Origin: Synchiropus splendidus
Taxonomy: Eukaryota; Chordata; Actinopteri; Syngnathiformes; Callionymidae
Assembly: GCF_027744825.2 (NCBI RefSeq)
Contig: NC_071334.1
Coordinates: 56,918,937 to 56,982,936, forward strand
DNA length: 64,000 bases
Reading direction: 5' to 3'
Shown: positions 40,501 through 52,789 of the stretch, one piece after another
How the letters are laid out: every line of letters begins with the position of its first letter
How positions within the stretch are numbered: the stretch's first letter is position 1
Program-made: the position numbers and the translations under genes
The notes under the pieces: model-generated
What the model saw: only the letters and a program-made list of their open reading frames with translations
Database searches by the model: none
Told to the model about the DNA's origin: nothing

Positions 40501-41430
40501 AATGCAAGCATCTGAGACACAGGGTTAATAGATGTTTTAACTGACATTATTTTCTTTTATTTCTTGTATCTTTTACTTGTGAATCCCTCCTTAGTGAAAC
40601 TTCTTGTCCACTTCAGGACACCGTAGATCAAACTATTTGTGCTACCTGCTGGAGCTGATCAGGCTGAAATAAACAAGAAATATTAGTGGAACCCCCCTTC
40701 ATATTCACATTCTAATTTAGCAAAATGGGTATTTTTGGGATTCTCACAGAAAAAAAAACAATCTTTTATGTTCAGATTTGACATTTTTTGTGTAATATTC
40801 AGTTCAATGTGTTAATACTTTGTATCAAAATGGAATAATAATAGCTGAATAAAAACTGAAGTCACAGCAGAGGTTGTGAGGAACAAAATGATCCTAAACA
40901 AGGCCAGGTAAACAGTTTTTAAGGTGAGATATGAAGCTAAAATCAAAAGCAGATTGTTGTGACTCTGGGCAACCGGGGGTGCAGGTTTTTATGTTTTGTG
41001 TTGTCGGTAACTGTTTCATGTAAGTAACCATGTGATTGACTTCGTGACTTTTAAAATCAAGTAATCAGCAGTTACTTTTCAAGGTAACTGTAGCCACACC
41101 GTTCATCTCACAGGTGACTTCTCTATTGTTTCTTTTATTTTCACCCGAGGAGAATTTGAGGTGTTGGCAGTTGTGTATCTACTGTACACGTGTGACTCCC
41201 AGTCTGTGGTGCGTCAGACACGGCTAATCATCCACGTAGTGTATTCCAACCAAAGGAAATTCAAATTTCTCTCCCACAGTCAGACAGCTGTTTACATGCA
41301 GTCTGATCCTAACCAGACTAAAGAAGTCATTTGTTTATGTCACAATGGTCTGTGTGTGTAAATATAGTAGCCATTACAAGGTACCTATCAACGCTGAATA
41401 AAAATGAAAAATCAAGTTTTAAAGTGATAG
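37510..41430. other. non-coding DNA with small LINE fragment
   Basis: At about 39140-39210 the text (CACTGCCCAATGCTTATGGC, then GATCAACTGGTAAATC) resembles a fragment common in fish LINEs. A MITE-like end (CCATCACTA) is at 38417-38425. No exon is recognised. Confidence 0.4.
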
Positions 41431-42112
41431 TGAATCCCTGTTTTTTTTTTATTCAGAAGACGGATGAGATTTCAAATGGATGGCATACTACCAAGTTTAA
41501 ACTGTCAAAACTTTATCCAAATACCGTTGAGGACAAATGTGACAGATGCTTACAGAACTCATGTACTCTTATTCATATGTTTTTCTCATGTCCCAAGCTA
41601 GAAGGCTTTTTCAACCTCATCTCCTGTGGAAATTGCCAACACCCCCAACGAACAGAGCCATGCTGATGCATTATCCTAAATTGAAAAAAAAATGAATTCT
41701 TCTCCTCTATCTGAGGATCTGCCAAAAAGTTTTGTTTACCTCTGAGTTTTTTACCCTGAATAGGTGTCTGAAACACGTTGTCCTTGTCTTGTGACCCTCC
41801 TCTCCACTGATGTGAAAACCCCTGTGCGATACTTGATACACCATACTATAAGTACTCATAATATTTTTGTACATCTATCTGCCTTTACTTTATTCATTTG
41901 TCTTTGTTACTGGCTGGTCCTTTGATATTTTGGTACATTTACATTTTTCTTCTTGTATGTTATTGTCTACTCTGCGGTTTGGTACAGTATGCTTCTGCTG
42001 TTTTTTTTTTTGTTGGGGAAAGAGAATTTAGTTAATAAGGGGGAAAAAATCCAACATGACAATATATTGTGATTGTAATATAATAATCTTCCAATAAAAC
42101 AACTGGAAAAAG
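41430..42112 (+). mobile_element. L1-type LINE, 5'-truncated 3' end
   Basis: In the frame of 41331-41666 the peptide TKFKLSKLYPNTVEDKCDRC is followed by LIHMFFSCPKLEGFF. This is the C-terminal cysteine motif region of L1 ORF2 (C--C...H--W-CP---FW type). A stop codon then cuts the frame. About 440 bases of 3' sequence follow, with a T run at 42000-42011, the phrase ATCCAACATGACAATATATTG and a final poly(A) signal AATAAA near 42095, as in fish L1 tails. It is 5'-truncated, typical of retrotransposition, and no longer codes. Confidence 0.85.
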
Positions 42113-42119
42113 GGAGGCC

Positions 42120-44720
42120 ATTCATGCAAAGGTGGTTTCATTGGCATCAAGCTATTGCTTATTTGTTGTCTGTGTCCTAGTAATTTGCAAATGATGAACA
42201 AGAAAATAAGGCCAGCTCAAACTTGTTAAACGTGAGCAAGACTCAGAACAGCAACCTGCCAATTTGGCTCTCTGGCGCTGCACGCTTCTCACCAGCACGT
42301 GTACTCGCACAACAGACCGCCTGGCACAGGATGCATTCTCCAACAGCCCTGATCCTGATTTTTACTGTTGACTTGTCTTGGTGTAGTAATGGATTGGATT
42401 TCGATTATACAAATAACTTCAGCTCTTTTTGTCATCACTTCTTAACACATTCAGCGCTCGCTTCACAAACCTTTTTTAGTTATCACCTGCGCTCATCATA
42501 CAAACCACAGACCCCAGCGACAGCCTCAGTTTAACAGGATTATCTCAAACCGACATTCTACAGTTTCATTGTAGTCGACCACTGAACCAGTTGGTGAGTC
42601 AATACCATATTTGAACATCCTCTCCCTTTCATTGGCATTTAAATTCCATCCAGATTAGAAAATGCAAATGGAATTCAGTGTTACACAATATGTAGCATGT
42701 AAATGTGTTTCACCTCCAGGGTGATAAATACTGCAATAAACTGACAGACGACTGATATAATGTCTGAGGTTCGGGGTATGTCACAGACTTTACTCACTGG
42801 TTAACAATGACCTCATTTCCATGGTTAGATAAAGAGTCAGCAGGTCGTTTTTTTTTTTTGTTTTTTAATGCTGAAACCATGATAAGAGGATATTGTGGTC
42901 ATGGATGTGTGTCACCCAGTCGAGAAGGAACCTGTTTCCAGCCGTCCTACTAAGATCTGCTGGAATGTGGTTTTGTTCTCTCCCTGAACTGAGAGGAGGA
43001 AACTCCCAGGCTTGTCCTTGTGTGAACCAGGCGACAAACTGTGGAGCTTAGTCATTGTGAATGTGTGAATAATCCCTCTAATCCGATTATATAACATTTT
43101 TTTGTTGAGGGATTTGTTATAAATTGTACTTTGTAGGTGATGGCGGGTGTGAGTGTCCCAGTGAACCTAATATCTACGTTGCAAAGGCCACTGTGACATT
43201 GGCAGGGTTTCCCATCACCATCCCAATTCCAGACCAGAAAAAGAGCTCAACAAATATGACGTTAGGTTTGTTCTGAACAGAGAGTGATGCCGAGGGGAAT
43301 CAAGTTCCTGCGTGTGGTTGACGTTTAGATCAATGAAGTGCCTTTGGCTGTACGGACTTTGTACGGGTGCATCCTAAATCTCCATATTTTTTGTTATATT
43401 TTATACCTAAAAATAATGACTATCATGCGTGCGCCCCCTCATCTGGAATGTTTTGGTGTGAAGAAGCACAGGTTCTTCTTTGAGTCTGCCCTAAACTCCT
43501 TAACCTGTGGCGACAGAAGAGTCCACAAACCTGTTGCTTTTATGTCTGCACCCACCAAATTTAAGAAGGAAAATAGATCATATTCATACATAAGCGGCGC
43601 CGGTCTATAAGCCAGTGCAGTAGCGCTGTGTGCACCACAGAAAGGTCAGTGATGCACCCGGCTCAAAAATGCAGGAGGATCACTTTTAAACTGGTTTTGA
43701 CAAAAGGGTCCAGCATCGGGAGTGACTCGTGAAACAAACTCGGCAAAGTTCTGAACATGAATCAAGAACTAGTCACTTTTTTTTTTTCATTTGTTTTCTC
43801 CTGCGTGTCCAAAGTTCCAGACACTACAGCCGGTCTCAGCTGCTGCTTCCAGGAGATGGGCTCTGTTGACTCAGCTGCGGACACATGGGCAGAAACACTG
43901 CAATTTGAGAACTTTAAGGTAAATAAAACACTTTGTGATTTCATCAGTTTGATGTAAGGAGGCTCAATATTTTGGTTCAGATCCAGGTTTCAGAACGTGA
44001 CAAAAAGTAGCCTCATATAGCCTGGAAATTACGGTACTCATGACTAAGGAGCAGCGAATCTTCCGATCAAGAATTTACGTTGTTGGTCTGAGGGAGCCGA
44101 CTGCACTGTTTCATCTGCAAAAAACAGTGATGTGATAGATCCAAGACCATAAAAACTGTGCACAGAAACGTTGACAGAGATGTGCAACCCTTTAGGTGTC
44201 CAACTCTCAAATGCGAGGAAATATGGGACAGTATAAAGCCAGAGTTCAGTAGCACATATTCCCGGAACACCTCCCACAGGATGCCCTTTGAAGCTTCGGT
44301 GCGTGCCTCTTGTATGTCAAAAACATAAGAAATGGTTGGGCAAGACTGCCCATTGCTCCACATCAGAAACCACACTCGACTACATACTTGAGTATTGGGC
44401 CTGACTTTTTGATGGTTCTGCGTAGCCCAAGGTAGACCTCACTGAGGAGGCTCCTGAGTCCAATGCAGTTAGAATGCACTGTCCTGTTCCCCTTTTAAAA
44501 AAATCTAGAATACATTTATTTCTTTTTCACAATACAACATCACATTTCCAACATTGAAATCAGTATACCAAAGTTACTGTGAAAGTAGTGGTGTGTGCAA
44601 ATGTGGTGATATTGCCAACATTCTTGATGTTTGGAGAATGGAGAATCATCTTGAAAAACAGGCACATTCCAACACGTTCATGTTTGCACTCTTTCTCACG
44701 TGCCTTTGTTCAATGGGCAG
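42120..44720. other. non-coding DNA upstream of ppp1r3c
   Basis: No exon is recognised. The minus-strand frames at 44044-44375 are open in two phases and have a repeat-like look, but no identifiable domain. Confidence 0.4.
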
Positions 44721-44732
44721 GACTCCCACAAT

Positions 44733-44767
44733 ATTGGCTCGCCTCCTCCAGCAAGTGGCTTATAAGA
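44733..44767 (+). promoter_or_regulatory. ppp1r3c: ppp1r3c core promoter (inverted CCAAT and TATA)
   Basis: An inverted CCAAT box (ATTGG, 44733-44737) is followed 24 bases on by TATAAGA (44761-44767). Transcription would start near 44790-44795. This matches a tightly regulated metabolic gene with a focused start. The assignment is by motif and position only. Confidence 0.6.
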
Positions 44768-44791
44768 GCAGCCTTCTTTTCTAAACTCACT

Positions 44792-44976
44792 CACACATGA
44801 TCTGCGGTAACAGAAGAGAGGCAGTCCTGAAATCTCAGCGTAAGTATTTAAACTACTCCAAATAAATGAACTCATTCCTTCATTCGATGAATTCTGTCGG
44901 TTTTGAAATGACTGATATGTTTTCTGTTAATCTCTTCCAGGTTTTACTGAAATTCAATACCAACTTTATTGTGGAA
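44792..44976 (+). other. ppp1r3c: ppp1r3c 5'UTR with an intron
   Basis: A consensus donor GTAAGT starts at 44840, after CTCAGC. A strong acceptor (pyrimidine tract, then CCAG) ends at 44940. Both sit between the TATA box and the ATG. I therefore infer a non-coding exon of about 48 bases, a 101-base intron (44840-44940), and a 36-base leader before the start codon at 44977. Confidence 0.55.
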
Positions 44977-46007
44977 ATGAGCTGCACAAGGTAAATGCTG
45001 ACATGCAGTTTTTAATTATATTTAAATATTTACATAGTGTAATAAGTGCCTATTATCTTGCCTTCAGAATCCTTCACGCTTTGGGAACTTACCCTCAGCC
45101 TGCGGTAGCTCCACATTTTGCCATGAGCCTGAGTCGGCAGCGACCCATTCAACAACTTATTACCAAAACTCCGCCAAAACAGTCTGTACGACAGTACCAA
45201 CCCATGGACCGTCTTCTGGCCACCAGTGTTCAGAGTGCAAACCAACGCCTGCCAACGCCGCCCCCGTCTCCGTCCAAGCTGAGGAGTTGTTTCCGGCGGA
45301 ACAGCAGTGGTGCGAACAAGAAGCGGGTTGTTTTTGCAGATGCAAAGGGTCTGGCTCTGACTGCAGTGCGCCTCTTCTTCCCTGAGACGACCAACCCCAT
45401 TTCCACACTTCTCCCTCAGCCTTCTACAGTGAAAATCCCACGCACGACGGAGAACACTCAGCAGAAACACAAGCTGCGACTGGGGTTTCCTCCGCCAACA
45501 GCAGACATTAGCAGCTTCCTCGCCCGCCTGAGAGAGGCCTGTGTGCAGTTAGAAAGCTGCAGCGTTTCTGAGCACTTGCTGAGCGGCCGAGTGCGAGTTT
45601 GCCATGTCAGTGCTGAAAAGACTGTTAACTTAAAGGTGACCTTTGACTCCTGGAGGAGCCATCACGATGTACAGTGCACGTTCCTGCAGCGTGAGGGGTG
45701 TGGAGTTGCTGAGATGGATGTCTTCACTTTTGACCTCGGCCTGCCCCAAGACATAGATCCAAACGAACAGATTGAGTTCTTCGTGGTCTTTCGGCCAGGA
45801 CCTGAGGGGCCCGTCCACTGGGACAATAACAGGGGTCAAAACTACAGCCTGCACGTGGACAATATTGCATCAAGCGGCAATCAATATTCAACACTGTCCA
45901 AGCAGAGCGCATCATTTCACCCGCATTTTTCTGCTGACCTGCTTCGTCTTCCGCGGCATTTTTCAAGTCGAGTTGAAGGACTGTACGCTTCTAAATACTC
46001 CATCTGA
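44977..46007 (+). CDS. ppp1r3c: protein phosphatase 1 regulatory subunit 3C (PTG/R5)
   Basis: Targets protein phosphatase 1 to glycogen particles in the cytosol, promoting dephosphorylation of glycogen synthase and phosphorylase and so glycogen storage. CDS is join(44977..44990, 45068..46007), 317 aa, the same length as human PPP1R3C. Exon 1 encodes only MSCT plus two bases of Arg5, as in the vertebrate gene. The donor GTAAAT and acceptor TTCAG bracket a 77-base intron. The frame is also open upstream from 45003, but that ATG is intronic. Visible domains: an RVxF PP1-docking motif (KKRVVFAD, residues 89-96), then a CBM21 glycogen-binding domain (about 152-268) with TFDSW (196-200) and WDNNRGQNY (256-264). 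A Ser/Pro-rich stretch (67-74) precedes the docking site. Teleosts often keep a and b paralogues; I cannot tell which this is. No damage is seen. Confidence 0.95.
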
Positions 46008-46045
46008 GCCACTTTTCTTGTCTTAAATAATATTTAATGTCTGTA

Positions 46046-46051
46046 AATAAA
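46046..46051 (+). terminator. ppp1r3c: ppp1r3c poly(A) signal
   Basis: Canonical AATAAA 39 bases after the stop codon, giving a very short 3'UTR. Further AT-rich sequence to about 46580, with another AATAAA near 46560, could serve as a distal alternative. Confidence 0.6.
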
Positions 46052-46099
46052 ATACATATTTATTGCTGTAAACTATTTGGGTCTTCATTGTTTATGATG

Positions 46100-48269
46100 G
46101 GATGTGAATAAGACACATCAAATTAAAAAAAGATATTTTGGAGATTATTTATTTAATGTCCCCCCCTGGTAAAACAGATACAACGATACCGCCACATTCT
46201 AGTTGGAAGAGTGTTGCTTGTGCTGATGATATCAAACAAATGATCCTCTGTTTGTCAATTACAACACCAAATATTGAAGCAGCTTTTCTGGTTTTGCCTC
46301 ACATGGGCGTAAACAAAGGATGATTTATTTCTCCCCTTTCTCCCAGTGTGGGGAGAGACTGTAAACTGTTGTGCAATCTCCTTGTTACTATCATGTTTAT
46401 CGTGTATTTTATTGTCTCCGTTGTGTCTGGTAATATTGTCTTTGTTTATTTGAGTTTAAATATTTTATGTGTGCTTGTTTTGGACTGAAGTCTCACTTTT
46501 CTTTTCACTATTTTGACCATGTGCTGTCCTTGTTAGAATTAATTTAGAGATGGAATGGAATAAAGAAAATATTTTTTTTTATATCTTACTGTTCTATGAA
46601 CATTCTGATGATATTCTACCCTGATACTCTCGAGACACTTCAGTCCATTGTAATTTCTTAATAGTAATACTCATACTGCTACTAATAATAATGTATCATA
46701 ATAATAATAATAATAAAGAATCAAAGCAAGTGTGTTCGACCTGCAAACACCTCCCTCACCTGATTGTTGACCGAGTGTGACAGCCCAACACACTCTCATA
46801 TTTGCACGTACTGATCTGGTCTGTGGTGCCAAAACCAACAACGTGTTGATCAAAGAGGGGGTGAACGCTGACGTCGGAGAACAGGTCAGTGCACATATTA
46901 AATAGCTCTGAGTTCAAGGAGTGTGTTGAGAACAATACGTTATAATGTATCTATTGTCTATTCTCTATAATTTTCTGTTGTTTTCCAACAAGGAGAAACC
47001 GAATGTCACCCGCCTGATGTCACACCTGTACATATTTTCTTACGTGACCTATAATCGAAATGGTCTTCCACATATCAAAGGCGACCTTTGCGTCAGACGG
47101 GGTCCGATTCCATGGTGTTTTCCTCTCCAGTGAGATGAGGGAGAAAGAAGCTTTCTGTGAAGATCGACAAGCCCGTTCTGAGCACTCCTTTTCCAACTGT
47201 GCAGAATTAGAAACCGCCCTGCGAGGTGCGACATCTTCTGTCGCCCATGATTGCTGCGGAAAACATGAGGTCACCATAGCAGCATCACAACCACAAACTT
47301 CTCAGGCTTGTGATTGCACGCCAGGGAGGAGTCTTGAGACGATATCGTGGCAGTCTGCCCGAGACATTCTCACTGCTTTTGTTTCTGTTGATGTACTTGG
47401 ACCTGGTTCACTTTTCTTCCTGTGAGGATAGTTTCCACCCTCGAGCACGTCTTTGTCAGACGTCCAAATGGAGTGACATCAGTGTTTTTGAAGCATGTGA
47501 AACAAGCGCACGTGTGTTGGTTTCATGTTTTACTCCCTAGAAACGTGATGCTTATGAATGCCAACATGTTGCGTCTCAGAAAACGTCTGACATGTTTGAC
47601 AGTGTTGTTTTCAGGTCATGTTGATACGTCCAGAGGTTTTTTTCTTCGTTCAAGTTTCTTCACATTCACTGTCGCTGGACTCATATTTCATAAATGACGT
47701 CCACTGTGTGAAAGATTTGGTCCACAGAGGAGCAAAAATCAGAATGATGCTACTTCTTCTATTCATTTTTTTGGTCGTTCATCATCTCCATGCCAGGGGT
47801 GATGACATCTGGAAGCCATCAAGCTGCCGGACACCACATGCTGGAGTTTTGTCTGAACAACAGCCCACAGACTGATTCATTCACAGCTGCCTTGCTGAAC
47901 AGACACGGTATGAGTGATGCAGCGGTGAATCTACACTTGACTGATGTGACGCTTTATTGAGAAATCACCTGGAGCGTTCACAAGCCCCGACTCTGGTAGA
48001 TTCGCACTAGTGTTCTGTAGTTTGACATTGTATCTTTTCGTTTGTTGTTTATAATTTTTAATTGATGATTGTTTCCAGTCTGACCACTGCCATGATCATT
48101 TACATCCATTCACATAAGGTGTCTTGCCCAAAGTCATCGCAACAGGCACTGGGATGTAGAGGGTTTCAAACTACAGACTCATTGGCCGACCATGACTCTT
48201 CATTAACTGTGAGGGAACAGTGGGATTGAGGCTATGTCAGAAGCCTTGGTTCTACTCCTGAGCTACTCA

Positions 48270-48270
<1 letters not shown>
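46100..48270. other. region downstream of ppp1r3c, no assigned gene
   Basis: No family is recognised. The plus-strand frame 47060-47425 (121 aa, Cys/Ser-rich) and the minus-strand frame 47020-47277 overlap across the same DNA. A stretch ending at a CAG/GTCAGT donor (46886) and an acceptor at 46993 could delimit exons, but the joined reading frame stops at 47131 and matches nothing I know. A 43-aa frame at 47744-47875 begins with a hydrophobic leader. The source of the 26-bp templated insertion (47198-47223) lies here. Confidence 0.35.
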
Positions 48271-48543
<273 letters not shown>

Positions 48544-48593
48544 TGAACATCTTGTCAAACAATAAATTTGTCAAAAAATAAAAAGTTCCTTCT

Positions 48594-49385
48594 GTCATGA
48601 TTCGCTTTTATTTTGGTTTCTGTAAAACCCCATTTTGTGTTTCCTCGCTTCCTTCCCATCAGCGTCAAGAGCGTAAAGACACCTGGACTCCAGCAACATG
48701 TGCCAGATCGACTCCTTTTGTAGATTGTCTCTCCTCACTTGCTCTTGTTCCTTCACTCATTTATCCGTTTGTTGATTTACTTTTGATCCCTCTTTCTGAA
48801 ACCCTGGTGTTCCGAGTTTGTGTCTAGTCCTCCTTGTTCCATTTGCTCCGCGTGGCTTCCTGGTTTTCTCTTGGTTCTTGCTTTTCCCCGCTTGTGCGTT
48901 CATGTTGACGACCACTGTAGCAAGTTTGTGTTTTATTGTTCATTGAGTTTGTTTTCTCTTCTCTTCTGTTCATTTCATTCTCCCCGTTCGATGACGCCTT
49001 TTGTTGGACTTCAGCCGTTTGTGGACTTTTGGTTATTCTCCTGGTTCAGTGACGCTGTTTGTTGAGTTTTTGAGTCTGTGAAATTAACGTACTGTATTGG
49101 ACCCGCTGTCTGCCTCATGTAATTCTCCCATTACTGCACTTGGGTCCTGCACCGCATCTCGAACACAACACCATCCTCTGTTTCCACGTGTTTGTTCTGT
49201 GATTTTTGTTATTGCTGTTATTGGTGTTTTGTCTCCTTATTTACAGATTTACGTTCGTTTGATCTCCCGGTTCTGTTTATGGATGAATTGTTGTATTATT
49301 AAATATTGTACTCGCTCTGCACCTTGCCTCCTGTGAGTTCCTCATGACGGCACTTGGGTCCGGCTTTGTTCAGCGATCATAACAA
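48594..49385 (+). mobile_element. LTR-type element (probable solo LTR), degenerate
   Basis: The element starts TGTCATGATT (48593-48602) and ends GATCATAACA (about 49382). Its 3' end (CACTTGGGTCCGG...) matches the reverse complement of the left end of the solo LTR at 25566 (CCCAGGTGCAG). An ATTAAA signal near 49299 lies about 80 bases before the end. GGCACTTGGGTCC-like text occurs twice (near 49136 and 49349), hinting at an internal duplication. No clear flanking duplication was found. Confidence 0.55.
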
Positions 49386-49389
49386 AGTA

Positions 49390-50300
49390 ATTACTTGGCT
49401 CAGCTCAGCTGTTACAGTACCTTGTCATTAGAGTTCAAGCATTCGGATTCATGTTGTGCCTCACTTGTCCATTGGGGGCAGAGTGGTTTGCATTCTGAGG
49501 CACAGCGCTGTCTTGGTGGGCTTCCCCCCCTTGTGACGGCGCACCTCCACTCATTGTGATCCTTGGCAAGGGTCGCCCAGCTGGCAAGGTGGATTGCAGC
49601 CGTGGAACGTGGATCATGTGACATGGCCTTAGGAATTGCTTATCTGATGGATAAGCTCATGCACAAACAAGCTGACCTGACACGAGATTCTCCCTCCAAC
49701 TGTTGCACAAGAGCCACTTTCTGTAATTTTGGGGGAGTTTAACATGTTAAAAATTAATATAAAATTCATGTAGAGTGAACATAGAAATGACTTAAAACAA
49801 ATATATTGTTTGACAAGATGTTCATTTTCCTCTATTTTATGTTTTGCTACATATTCTATTTATTGCTAGTTACATAATCATGTGTCATATAGATGTGTCT
49901 TATGTCCATATTTAGGACTGCACTGGCAAAGTTGAGAGTTGAGACAAAATAAAGGAACCCTGATATAAGGTGTGGATCAATGCTATCTAAATAGATTGCT
50001 TGTAGATGCCTGCAAAGTAACGTTGCTTAATAACAAAATCCTTCAAGTCAAATCCGGACTGCAGAGACAGCGCAATAAATCTGCATAACTTCCTGGTTTG
50101 CCTCTCGTAAATCAATGGAATGGAGGAAGCAAAACTGACTTATGGGAAATGTTTTGATTTACATAAATGGAGGAGAAAAAGTTGGTTCCTTCCGTGAGAA
50201 TGATCTATCTTCTTTTTTTTTTTTCTTTTTAAGGTGGTGTTTTAAAAGGTATACCAAAAAAAATGGAGCACTAGAAAGAAAAGGAAACAATAATAAGAGA
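49390..50300. other. non-coding DNA between LTR-like element and pla2g1b
   Basis: No exon is recognised. The 50142-50519 plus-strand frame is antisense to pla2g1b exon 4 and crosses a T run. Confidence 0.5.
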
Positions 50301-50302
50301 GG

Positions 50303-50308
50303 TTTATT
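50303..50308 (-). terminator. pla2g1b: pla2g1b poly(A) signal
   Basis: AATAAA on the minus strand, 31 bases after the stop codon. Confidence 0.7.
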
Positions 50309-50339
50309 TTTCTCTGATGGAAATGGCTGTGTTCACCAT

Positions 50340-51178
50340 CTATTCACACTGGTCGCTGGGAAGATGCTCGTTCTCTGGATTCCACGGGGCTTGGGCGAAA
50401 CACTCGGCGGCTTTGCGGTCGCACTCACAGATGAAGTGCTCACAGTCATCGTTGCTGCCTGTGGGGGCAAACACATCACATCATTTTGGAATAAGAACCT
50501 ACACCACCCTCGCCTATAAGAGCCGGTTTGGACAGAGGAGTTTCTACGACAGAGCTCCCACTGTGTGATGTCAACCAGTCAAATCGGCTTCATAAAGTAT
50601 TCATGTCACATGCAATGTTAATGTGCAAAGATCTACTTGTTGAGGGACCGTTTGTGAATCTTGAAATACAATTGATTTATAAAATAATATTTGCGCATAC
50701 TTGACATGACTCACTGACCTCTATCGCACGTGACCTTCTTCTTGTTATCGTCACAGTCGTAGGCGTAGAACTCAGTGTAGGGGTTGTCCAGGATGGGCCA
50801 GCAGTCGTCGTGCTGCATAGCGTCCGTGTAACACTGGTCGTGAACTTGGCAGCACCTAAAAGCGGACATAAAATCAGTTATGATCCAAGAGTGTTAAAGT
50901 GAGAGCAGGACCTGTCCAGCTCATCCACAGGTTTGCCAGATCCGCCCTTTCCGCAGTAGCAGCCGTAGTCAGCATAGTCGAGAACCGGCCAGCTATCCGG
51001 CATCAGGCACACTATCATGCTCCTGAACTGGTTCAGAGCTTTGTAGTCCAAAGAATGGGCTGAAGGACGAGAGATATGGATCGGTTTGGGTTCTTCTATT
51101 GATCCCCCTTCATGAGTAGACCTACTCACCCAAAGCGAGGCTCGCAGCCAGGACAACCAGAGCCTGGAGGGTTCTCAT
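50340..51178 (-). CDS. pla2g1b: group IB (pancreatic) secreted phospholipase A2
   Basis: Secreted, calcium-dependent hydrolysis of the sn-2 ester of phospholipids; in vertebrates a pancreatic digestive zymogen. CDS is complement join(50340..50458, 50719..50855, 50912..51059, 51130..51178), 150 aa, all introns GT-AG. Residues 1-16 form a hydrophobic signal peptide, followed by a short propeptide probably cut by trypsin after Lys23. The mature enzyme starts ALNQF. The calcium loop is [11 protein letters not shown] (48-58); the catalytic site is CCQVHDQCY (67-75, His71 and Asp72), with the second Asp of the dyad at 125 (CECDRKAA). All 14 group I cysteines are present (34, 50, 52, 67, 68, 74, 84, 100, 109, 117, 122, 124, 131, 149). 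The 53-60 base spacings of introns 1 and 2 are very compact. The frame is intact, so an active enzyme is expected. Confidence 0.95.
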
Positions 51179-51237
51179 GCTTTCAATGACTCGCAAATCC
51201 ACTCAGAAATAAACCCAGCCCCCAATAGATCTGTCAC

Positions 51238-51245
51238 TTTTTATA
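51238..51245 (-). promoter_or_regulatory. pla2g1b: pla2g1b TATA box
   Basis: TATAAAAA on the minus strand, 60 bases upstream of the ATG, predicts a start near 51210 and a leader of about 30 bases. This suits a highly expressed, tissue-restricted secretory gene. Confidence 0.7.
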
Positions 51246-51404
51246 CGGAATTCAGGGACCTTGAAATCCGCTGTCAGCTGCTCGGATCTCTGTGGGTCAC
51301 ATGCTCAGTGTAAACTTATTTAAAAACTCCAAACAGCATATGTAAGAAATGTTTGTAATTCCCACACTCTGCAAACCTAACAAACCTGCTGCAAGTCTTT
51401 TTTT

Positions 51405-51800
51405 TTCCTTCAATCCAACAACACACTTCTACAGGATGCACGGTGGCTTGTGTCTCGCAGAGATGGATCAGCAGGGAAGTTGAGCTGTCACAGGTGGATG
51501 GACTGGTCATCCTCGCCACAGACTCCTGGTGTCTCTGCTGTCACTGAAGCTGAGGGTGATCTTCTTGGTGTTCAGCCACTTGGTCTACGAGACAGGTTGG
51601 CGCATGCTATCTTCAGGCCCTCCACATCTCTGGATCTGAGGGCAGCGTTGCGGACCTTCAGTAACCTGAAGACCTCCCCTGTCAGCTATGGCTTCTGGTT
51701 GGTCTGAGTAGTGACAGACTTAGTGGTGGTAACTTCATCCATGCACCGACTGATGTAAGCTCTAAATTTATACAGAGAATCATAAAATAAAATGTAATAC
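51405..51800 (+). repeat. LINE-derived repeat (L2/CR1/Rex-like 3' region)
   Basis: Text such as GTTCAGCCACTTGGTCTACG, CAGGCCCTCCACATCTCTGG and GTCAGCTATGGCTTCTGGTT is typical of a common fish LINE 3' region. The insertion lies about 160 bases upstream of the pla2g1b TATA box. Confidence 0.6.
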
Positions 51801-52329
51801 ACATAGTCAAAAAATATATCAAGCATACAATGTCACAGTGTGGTGACACTAGTTTCCTATTTTCTCCTAGTTTTATAATAGTTTAGGAACAAAATTATAG
51901 TCGAGTTTTCTCCTCTTCTTCTGTTGTGGCGAAAGAGATTTTATGTTTCATACCTGTTCTGTTGTCAGTTATCAATAATGAAACCTCACATACTGTAGTT
52001 TTTTTTTTACAGACAGCACCACCTACTGACACTGAAAATGATGTCACTGCCCGCCACTACTTCATGTCAACAAAAACCTTGACATGACCAACCCGTGAAC
52101 AACATTTTTGCCAAATGTAAACCAAGATTCATGTCTAGACTTACATTTGCACATGATCTTTTGTGTCATGTGACTGAATCGGATGTACTTTGATCCAGAA
52201 AAGGCACCTGCACACTTTGCGTGGCAACAGAAATGGTTTCAAGAACATGAGATGTCAGTCAATAGACATCCTGCAGCATTTTTTTTTTCATTGCGGAAGT
52301 ATTTATTAATAGTAGTAAATAGTATTGTT

Positions 52330-52361
52330 ATTGTTATTATTAATTTCCTATTGTAGCATTG

Positions 52362-52394
<33 letters not shown>

Positions 52395-52481
52395 TCTTAT
52401 GTTTCCACCTGTCATGCTGCTGGAAATGGGAATTTCTCTTCAGAGATCAATAAAGTATCTATCTATCTATCTATCTATCTA
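52330..52481 (+). repeat. LINE 3' end with (ATCT)n tail
   Basis: After a 25-base T run (52362-52386) the sequence reads GGAAATGGGAATTTCTCTTC and ATCAATAAAGTATCTATCT, ending in six ATCT units. This is the classic 3' terminus of L2/CR1-clade LINEs in fish. It may be the end of the same insertion that begins at 51405. Confidence 0.75.
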
Positions 52482-52789
52482 GTAAAATGTAGCCACGTGT
52501 AATTACTCATATAAGTTACTTAAACTTTGTCAAGGGCACAAAAATACATTAAGTAACAAATTAGGGATTACACTCACACCGAGAGCTAGTACAAAGCATA
52601 TCTATATTTTCCTCCGTATGACACCGAAGATGGAAAATCCCATGCAGTCTTGTTTAATATTAACTCTGGGAGGAAATGCTTTCCATTTCCTCATAGATAA
52701 GGGCACTTCAGAGAACTCTCACTTGATCAACTGAAAATATATTTGCATAAAAAGAAAAAAAGAAAAACAAAGTCTTGGAGTGACTGTAG

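Noticed and set aside
45003..45067. Upstream ATG at 45003 in frame with the ppp1r3c exon, giving a 334-aa frame
   Set aside because: This part is the intron: the MSCT-encoding exon (44977-44990) has a good donor, and the acceptor at 45066-45067 joins it in the phase expected for PPP1R3C.
45030..45470. Minus-strand frame of 146 codons
   Set aside because: Antisense shadow of the ppp1r3c coding exon, with no domain.
50142..50568. Plus-strand frames of 125 and 83 codons
   Set aside because: Antisense to pla2g1b exon 4 and partly translated from a T run.
50878..51156. Minus-strand frame of 92 codons starting MSWLRAS
   Set aside because: It reads through pla2g1b intron 1 and into intron 2; the splice signals and protein family require the four-exon model.
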